The notes below the pieces were generated by a model, which worked only from the letters and a program-made list of their open reading frames with translations, did not search any database and was not told where the DNA came from. This document shows positions 31,801-36,179 of a DNA stretch of 36,179 nt, one piece after another. How positions within the stretch are numbered: the first letter of the stretch is position 1; each line of letters starts with the position of its first letter. The stretch comes from Cylindrobasidium torrendii FP15055 ss-10. Its lineage: Eukaryota; Basidiomycota; Agaricomycetes; Agaricales; Physalacriaceae. Made by a program: the position numbers and the translations under genes. The stretch is taken from NCBI GenBank assembly GCA_000934385.1, contig KN880673.1, positions 1 through 36,179 of the forward strand, in the 5' to 3' direction.

Positions 31801-32594
31801 GGCTCGGTATGGCCTTGCAGAGCAGCGGGCTCAAGCGATACAGGCAACCCGAACTCGTCCAAAGGCCCTCGCGGAATCCGAGGCTTCCAACTCGATTCAG
31901 GAAACTTCTCCGACTGGAAAGTGCAGGGCAAAGTCGGTGGATATACCGAGTTCGTTTTCTGTATGTTGATACCGAGCTCTACATTGACAAACATTCTCCC
32001 AGTTTCCCCGACAAGAAGCGCGGTGTGATGAACGAAGGAGGTCTGTTCGGTGAACGTGCTGGGTGGCATCTTCCGGGGTATGATACTTCAGAGTGGGAGG
32101 AGCGAGACCTCTCCCAGGGTCTGGCTGAAGGGAAGGCTGGTGTTGGTTTCTTTGTGACCACATTCGACCTGGATATCCCGGAGGGCGTTGATGCGCCGAT
32201 AAGCCTTACGTTCGAGGAGGAGCTGGGCGCGGCGTACCGCGTGTACTTGTTTGTGAACGGATGGATGATGGGCAAGCGGGTGGCCAACCTTGGGTGAGCG
32301 ACCGCTTGTTGCTTTCTCGGGCACAGGCTAATCTCGTCACAGGCCGCAGTACAAGTTCCCAGTGCACGAGGGCATACTCGACTACCATGGAACCAAGTAA
32401 GTTGTCGCAAACGAACAATTCCACTGTGCGCTGACATGTAATTCAGCACTGTCGCTGTTGCGTTGTGGGCTATGGAAGATGAAGAGGTCTCGCCGACATT
32501 GGCACTCACGCTGGATGCTGTGTTTGAGGGTGGTGTTGGAGAAATCACAATTGATAATCCACAATGGGAGGCAACTGGGCGTGAAGTGGAGTGA
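28889..32594 (+). CDS. Secreted beta-galactosidase, GH35
   Basis: Fifteen exons: 28889-29275, 29329-29512, 29565-29715, 29766-29884, 29942-30122, 30170-30203, 30258-30475, 30523-31371, 31419-31504, 31555-31609, 31661-31791, 31844-31949, 32003-32293, 32343-32396 and 32447-32594 (997 aa, normal for fungal GH35). A signal peptide (MKLLARLSPLALGLTTAVHA) precedes the catalytic barrel: FLHSGEFHTYRLPVPDLWPD, then VMRPGPYINAEISAGGLAHW. The acid/base is Glu193 in VQIDNEYS and the nucleophile Glu281 in PEFQGGAFDAWG. The rest contains the beta-galactosidase second domain and C-terminal jelly rolls (VLWRGHFNSTGEQKS, GIRGFQLDSGNFSDWKVQG, FEEELGAAYRVYLFVNGWMM). It should release terminal beta-galactose from plant polysaccharides such as pectin and xyloglucan side chains outside the cell. 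Exon 6 has only 34 nt. Confidence 0.96.
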
Positions 32595-32813
32595 ATCGTG
32601 CTTGTTCACATGTAGTTTTTCTTGTATAGTATGTAAATATCGAGTGTTCGAAGAACCTGTTTTTGTGAATAGCGATCAACTGATAGTGGCAAATAGTAGT
32701 AGTTACTATGTACCAGCCATCTACAACTCATAGTTGTCTTTTCAAGGTGAACCCGAGCCTGGGAATCGGATCGTGGTTGCGGCGCTTAATACTAAGCTTG
32801 TCTTCTTGCAACC

Positions 32814-33944
32814 ATGTCACTTGAAGCGCTCAACCAGTTTGTGCTTGATCAAGTCCTCAACGAAGGTAACTTGCGAGCAAAGAGTTATCCGTGTCTTAAC
32901 TTTGATATGTAGAGCCAGAGAAGAAGCAAATCGCTTTACTTGGCACATTTCCTGCAGCTTGGACGCCGCAATCGCCTGCGCCTGCATCCAGTGTATCTGA
33001 TCGTCTTCGCGCCATTGTTCGCATCGAAAAAACCGCCATCTCATCTAGTTTCTCCTTTTCCCAAGTCTCGGATGCTAGCCTCACGCAAAGCACGGATATC
33101 GTGAGTGTGATCTAGGCAAGGTGATTGCTGTTTTATTGAAATAATAAAGTACTCTTGGCTAGCTTTATGGCTCAAGCCAACCTCCGATTCTCTTGGAGAT
33201 GCGAAAGTGGACATCATCTTTCCAGCGACGGATGACCACGTCCGCAAATATTCCCCGCAGAAGTCGCTACTCGTGCGCGAGACGCCAGAGCTATACGCCT
33301 CGATTACAAAGCCGTACATTGACGCGTTTCCTCCAGAAAGAACCAAATGGTTAGTGGTTATTTCGTACTGGGAGCACATTGCTTATACGAACTTTGAGGG
33401 TGACCAAAATCCTCGATGGGGAGTCAGAACAAGAAGCTGTCCTCTTCAACTGTCCCGAATACTTGATACTGCCAGATATGAAGTGGGACCTTCACACATT
33501 GAGCAGCCTCTACCTCGTTGCTATCAGCCGTGATCCCACTATTCGCAGCCTGCGCGACCTCCGCGTCGAGCACGTTCCTCTCCTCAAGTCCATCCGCGAC
33601 AACGCATACGAAGTGGTACGGAACAAGTGGGATATGGGACCCGGATCGTTGAGAATGTGGATCCACTACCAGCCAAGTTACTATCATTTCCATGTACACA
33701 TCGCTTCCACGGGGTATGAAGGTGCTGGGTTTGGTATGGCTGTTGGACAGGCACATTTGCTCGACGATGTGATCTCCCTGGTAGGTTCCTTGTCAAGCTC
33801 TCGACCTTTGTGGCCTGAAACTGTCCCAAGCTAGAGTCGACGGCTGACACTGGCATCAATATCTTTTCGCGAATGACGCTCACATACGGCCTTGGAGAAC
33901 AACATCGATTATACGAGCCCATGGTCAATGCTTCACTCAAATAG
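32814..33944 (+). CDS. DCS1: Scavenger mRNA decapping enzyme DcpS
   Basis: Five exons, 32814-32865, 32913-33100, 33150-33349, 33399-33780 and 33831-33944, give 311 aa, close to animal and yeast DcpS. The N-terminal half contains EPEKKQIALLGTF, YSWLALWLKPTSDSLGDAKV and FPATDDHVRKYSPQK. The second half has WVTKILDGESEQEAVLFNCP, LILPDMKWDL and the HIT signature YYHFHVHI (His243, His245, His247; His245 is the expected nucleophile). The enzyme hydrolyses the m7GpppN cap remnants left after 3'-to-5' mRNA decay, releasing m7GMP. The gene follows GH35 on the same strand after 219 bp. The third intron uses a GAG acceptor, the least favoured trinucleotide, but the frame and family continuity fix it. 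Confidence 0.95.
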
Positions 33945-34407
33945 CAGGTCTAACGTTAAACAACGTAGACAAGAAATAGGACTTGGTGTAAAATATCAAG
34001 TATTGACATGTCCTATGATACTAAGTATGTGATCAGCGCTTGAACGGATTTCTCCCCTGTATATTCACGCGTTTGCTGGGCTGATGCTGCGATGCTTCAG
34101 CAGTATCCTCGCCACTTCATGTGGATTAATCGCAGGGTGTGAGATCAAACTCGCATCCCACCCTGTTGCTGGTCTCCTTTCCAGCTACACTCAGATATAC
34201 ATGCGGCGAGGCTGTTAACATATCACTATTCCGCGTGCTGTCCAACAAACATTTTTGTTGCCTTTCTAGGAACAGTGTTTGGGCCTCACAGATTGTACAA
34301 GTGCCTGGATAGGATGAAGTAGATAAAAGAACGAAGCGCATTTTGGTTTCTCCAACAAACCTGCCTCTAGTTTCCTAGTCACCTCACACTCACACTCACT
34401 TTCTGAG
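33945..34407. other. Intergenic region, promoter of the beta-barrel gene
   Basis: A TATA-like agataaaaga lies at 34321-34330, about 80 bases before the next start, followed by a CA/CT-rich leader (cactcacactcac). No gene is seen. Confidence 0.5.
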
Positions 34408-35040
34408 ATGTTCGCTAAACTCACGGTCCTTGCTCTTTCTGCCCTTGCGGCTTGCGCTGCTCCCACCGCTCTTGAGGCCCGCTCTTTCAGCGGTGACGGT
34501 GAGAAATTTCATTACAGTGTCAAGATTCTATAGCGACTGATGTCTCTCCGTATTTAGGCACTTACTACGACCCGGGCCTTGGTGCTTGCGGAAAAGTCAA
34601 CGTAGACGCGGACATGATTGTCGCTGTCTCCCACCTTCTCTACGACAGCTACCCGTAAGCACAAACCTCACTTCTGCCTTCTGGACTCGCCACTCATCCG
34701 CCCACCACAGAGGTGCCACTCCCAACCCAAACTTGTAAGGCCCGGCGTTGGTGATCGAAACATGTTGTACAAACAACTGACGCACATCGTTCTAGGAACC
34801 CCATTTGCGGAAGAGCTCTCCGTGCCACATGTAAGCATATCTTCAGTGCCCATCACATAAATCATACTGAACACATCATCCGCAGACAATAACCGCACGG
34901 TGGACGTTACCGTCCAAGACAAGTGCATGGGCTGCCAAGGCATGTACGACCTCGACTTCACCCTCCCCGGCATCTCCAAGCTGGTCGACGACCCTGTGTT
35001 CGTTGGCCGCCTCCACGGAGTCACCTGGGATTGGCTGTAA
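34408..35040 (+). CDS. Small secreted double-psi beta-barrel (RlpA-like) protein
   Basis: Five exons, 34408-34498, 34558-34654, 34711-34734, 34796-34830 and 34886-35040, give 133 aa. The signal peptide is MFAKLTVLALSALAACA. The mature domain reads GTYYDPGLGACGKVNVDADM, IVAVSHLLYDSYPG, NPICGRALRATYNNRTVDVT, DKCMGCQGMYDLDF and ends HGVTWDWL. This is the compact barwin/RlpA-like double-psi beta-barrel seen in many basidiomycete small secreted proteins, including riboflavin-aldehyde-forming-enzyme-like and papain-inhibitor-like members. The cysteines and the late aspartate typical of the fold are present. It probably acts outside the cell on the wall or as a protease inhibitor; the sequence does not decide which. 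Exons 3 and 4 have only 24 and 35 nt. Confidence 0.9.
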
Positions 35041-35394
35041 ATATCCTTTTGCAACGCAGAACCATGGCACTCCGGTATCTGAGAAGACCAACGGAGTATT
35101 TATCAATATTTATCATCTTTCATTTGGGTTGGCGGTCGTTTATTTATTTAGATGCGTAAATGCGCAGAACTCAATCGAGCTGTCCTGGATACTCTCCTTA
35201 CAATCTGATGCAGAAGCAGGGCAGACTCCAGAAAAAGCACAGGTGTAGAGCGCTTGGAGCTGAGCGGAGAATTTGATGCCGACCGCTATGTAGCATCATG
35301 GGAACATAAGTAGGAGGAAGAGGGACGCACGCGAGTCGATCGCTGGTTTTCCTTCCACCGTTGTCACTTCCCATTCCGTCGTCTGCCTCTCGCC
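35041..35394. other. Intergenic region before the GH16-like gene
   Basis: No gene or repeat is recognised. A C/T-rich leader (gtctgcctctcgcc) precedes the ATG at 35395. Confidence 0.5.
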
Positions 35395-35879
35395 ATGCTT
35401 CGCTCCTTTCTCTCTATCTCTGGTCTCGCTCTTGCAATCACTCTGATATCGATGTTAGCATCGACCACTACAGTCCAGGCCAGCTGCACGCCCTTCCGCA
35501 CCGACTTCAAAACGCTCGACGGCTTCCACCATATAGGACACGACAACCAATACGCCTTGACTGGCAACGGTCTGGAGCTGTACATCGAACGACCAAGTGG
35601 GCGTGTGAAAAGCAAGGACGGCGTGAACGATAAACTCGCTACGGGGTCTACAGTCAACTCGACGTTCAGTTTCTCGTGCGTGAAAGCGATTCCTCTCTGG
35701 CTCTGGAGTCTTCGTCTGTTCTGGCTAGCTTCCCTCGCGTCGATGCTCTGCTGGCCACTTTCCCCGCTACGAACTTATTCTGAACTACTAGACACGGCAA
35801 AGCGACCTTTGAAATCTCTTCCCCACGCGTAAAAGGTCTGGTTACAGCAGCCACATCAGGAAAGTGGTCCCTAGCTTAA
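35395..35879 (+). pseudogene. GH16-like (CRH-type) gene, 5' part, truncated
   Basis: The first exon, 35395-35675, encodes a signal peptide (LSISGLALAITLISMLA) and the start of a fungal GH16-like domain: FHHIGHDNQYALTGNGLELY, then KDGVNDKLATGSTVNSTF. After a 116-nt intron (35676-35791) a second exon continues in phase with HGKATFEISSPRVKGLVTAA, which fits this family. Then the frame gives a few unrelated residues and stops at 35877-35879. The catalytic ExDxE segment, which should follow almost at once, is absent. Beyond the stop the DNA becomes repetitive to the end of the window. The gene is either broken by insertion of repeat DNA or continues past it through a large intron outside the window. 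Intact relatives remodel chitin-glucan links in the cell wall. Confidence 0.6.
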
Positions 35880-35910
35880 GCTCAACTCTTGCCAACTTGA
35901 AATCTCACCT

Positions 35911-35970
35911 TTTGACTTGACCGGCTTGGACCGACTTGGTAGACTTGCATTGACTTCGATCGACCTGACT
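35911..35970. repeat. Degenerate ~10-bp periodic repeat (gacttg units)
   Basis: Six successive 10-base blocks each contain a variant of gacttg (gacttga, ggcttgga, gacttggt, gacttgca, gacttcga, gacctgac). The period drifts slightly. It lies just after the truncated GH16 frame. Confidence 0.6.
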
Positions 35971-36037
35971 GCCTTGCAGGGCTTGAAGCGACCTCATATG
36001 ACACCATAGAATATCATAGTGACATAAGTAGCCACAG

Positions 36038-36179
36038 GTTCACTTAAGCTGACCCAAAGTCTGGACAAAGATATGAAGTCCACTCAGGTTGACTTGAAAT
36101 TTGAGAGGACATCTCAAGTTGACTCAGGTTGACCCGAAGCCTGAGAAAACATTTCAAGTCGACTTAAGTCAACCTGAAG
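36038..36179. repeat. 40-bp tandem minisatellite, running off the window
   Basis: Units lie at 36038-36077, 36078-36117, 36118-36157 and a partial one at 36158-36179. Units two and three share gactcaggttgac-type cores and both end in a catYtcaa motif. Unit one is more diverged, beginning gttcacttaagctgac. The array has no coding potential and continues past the right edge. Confidence 0.8.

Overview
The window looks like nuclear DNA of a filamentous basidiomycete, most likely an Agaricomycete. Its genes are cut by many short introns, nearly all 45-60 nt, with GTRNGT-like donors, CTNAC-type branch sites and CAG/TAG acceptors. The identifiable proteins are typical of that group: a Bud6/Aip3 polarity protein, a single-chain acetyl-CoA carboxylase, MYND and BTB-like proteins, GtaA-type glutaminase and secreted carbohydrate-active enzymes. 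All exon joins given here were inferred by reading frame, splice signals and protein-family continuity; no transcript data were available.

Layout, left to right. 1-1.2 kb holds a poorly resolved small gene or gene remnant. 1.24-1.33 kb holds a two-copy 43-bp tandem repeat. 1.5-2.4 kb (+) is a BTB-like protein. 2.6-5.6 kb (+) is a BUD6 homologue, convergent with a secreted GH5 glycoside hydrolase (5.9-7.2 kb, -). A 1.57-kb intergenic region separates GH5 from the divergently transcribed ACC1 (8.7-16.0 kb, +, 13 exons). Next come a secreted GtaA-like glutaminase-family protein with a C-terminal membrane anchor (16.8-20.1 kb, +) and dynein light chain LC8 (20.7-21.1 kb, +). LC8 is convergent with the V-ATPase proteolipid subunit c (21.2-22.0 kb, -), whose exons are extremely small. 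A 0.9-kb divergent promoter region leads to a small proline-rich orphan gene (22.9-23.5 kb, +), followed by a 243-bp MITE with 59-bp perfect terminal inverted repeats.

The right third holds a secreted FAD oxidase with both bicovalent-flavin residues (24.0-25.8 kb, -), a MYND zinc-finger protein (26.1-28.3 kb, -), a secreted GH35 beta-galactosidase with 15 exons (28.9-32.6 kb, +), the scavenger decapping enzyme DcpS (32.8-33.9 kb, +), a small secreted double-psi beta-barrel protein (34.4-35.0 kb, +) and the 5' part of a GH16-like gene (35.4-35.9 kb, +). The GH16 frame ends where tandem minisatellite repeats begin and run off the window edge.

The genes do not form an obvious pathway cluster. 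Housekeeping genes (ACC1, BUD6, LC8, subunit c, DcpS) are interspersed with five or six secreted enzymes that would suit a plant-polymer-degrading lifestyle (GH5, GH35, FAD oligosaccharide oxidase, double-psi beta-barrel protein, GH16, GtaA-like). I did not find a clearly new biological system. The most interesting items are an arginine-rich in-frame extension upstream of the ACC1 start (possible non-AUG mitochondrial form), the micro-exons of subunit c, the membrane-anchored GtaA-like protein, the MITE, and the repeat-interrupted GH16 gene. No tRNA, rRNA or CRISPR was seen.
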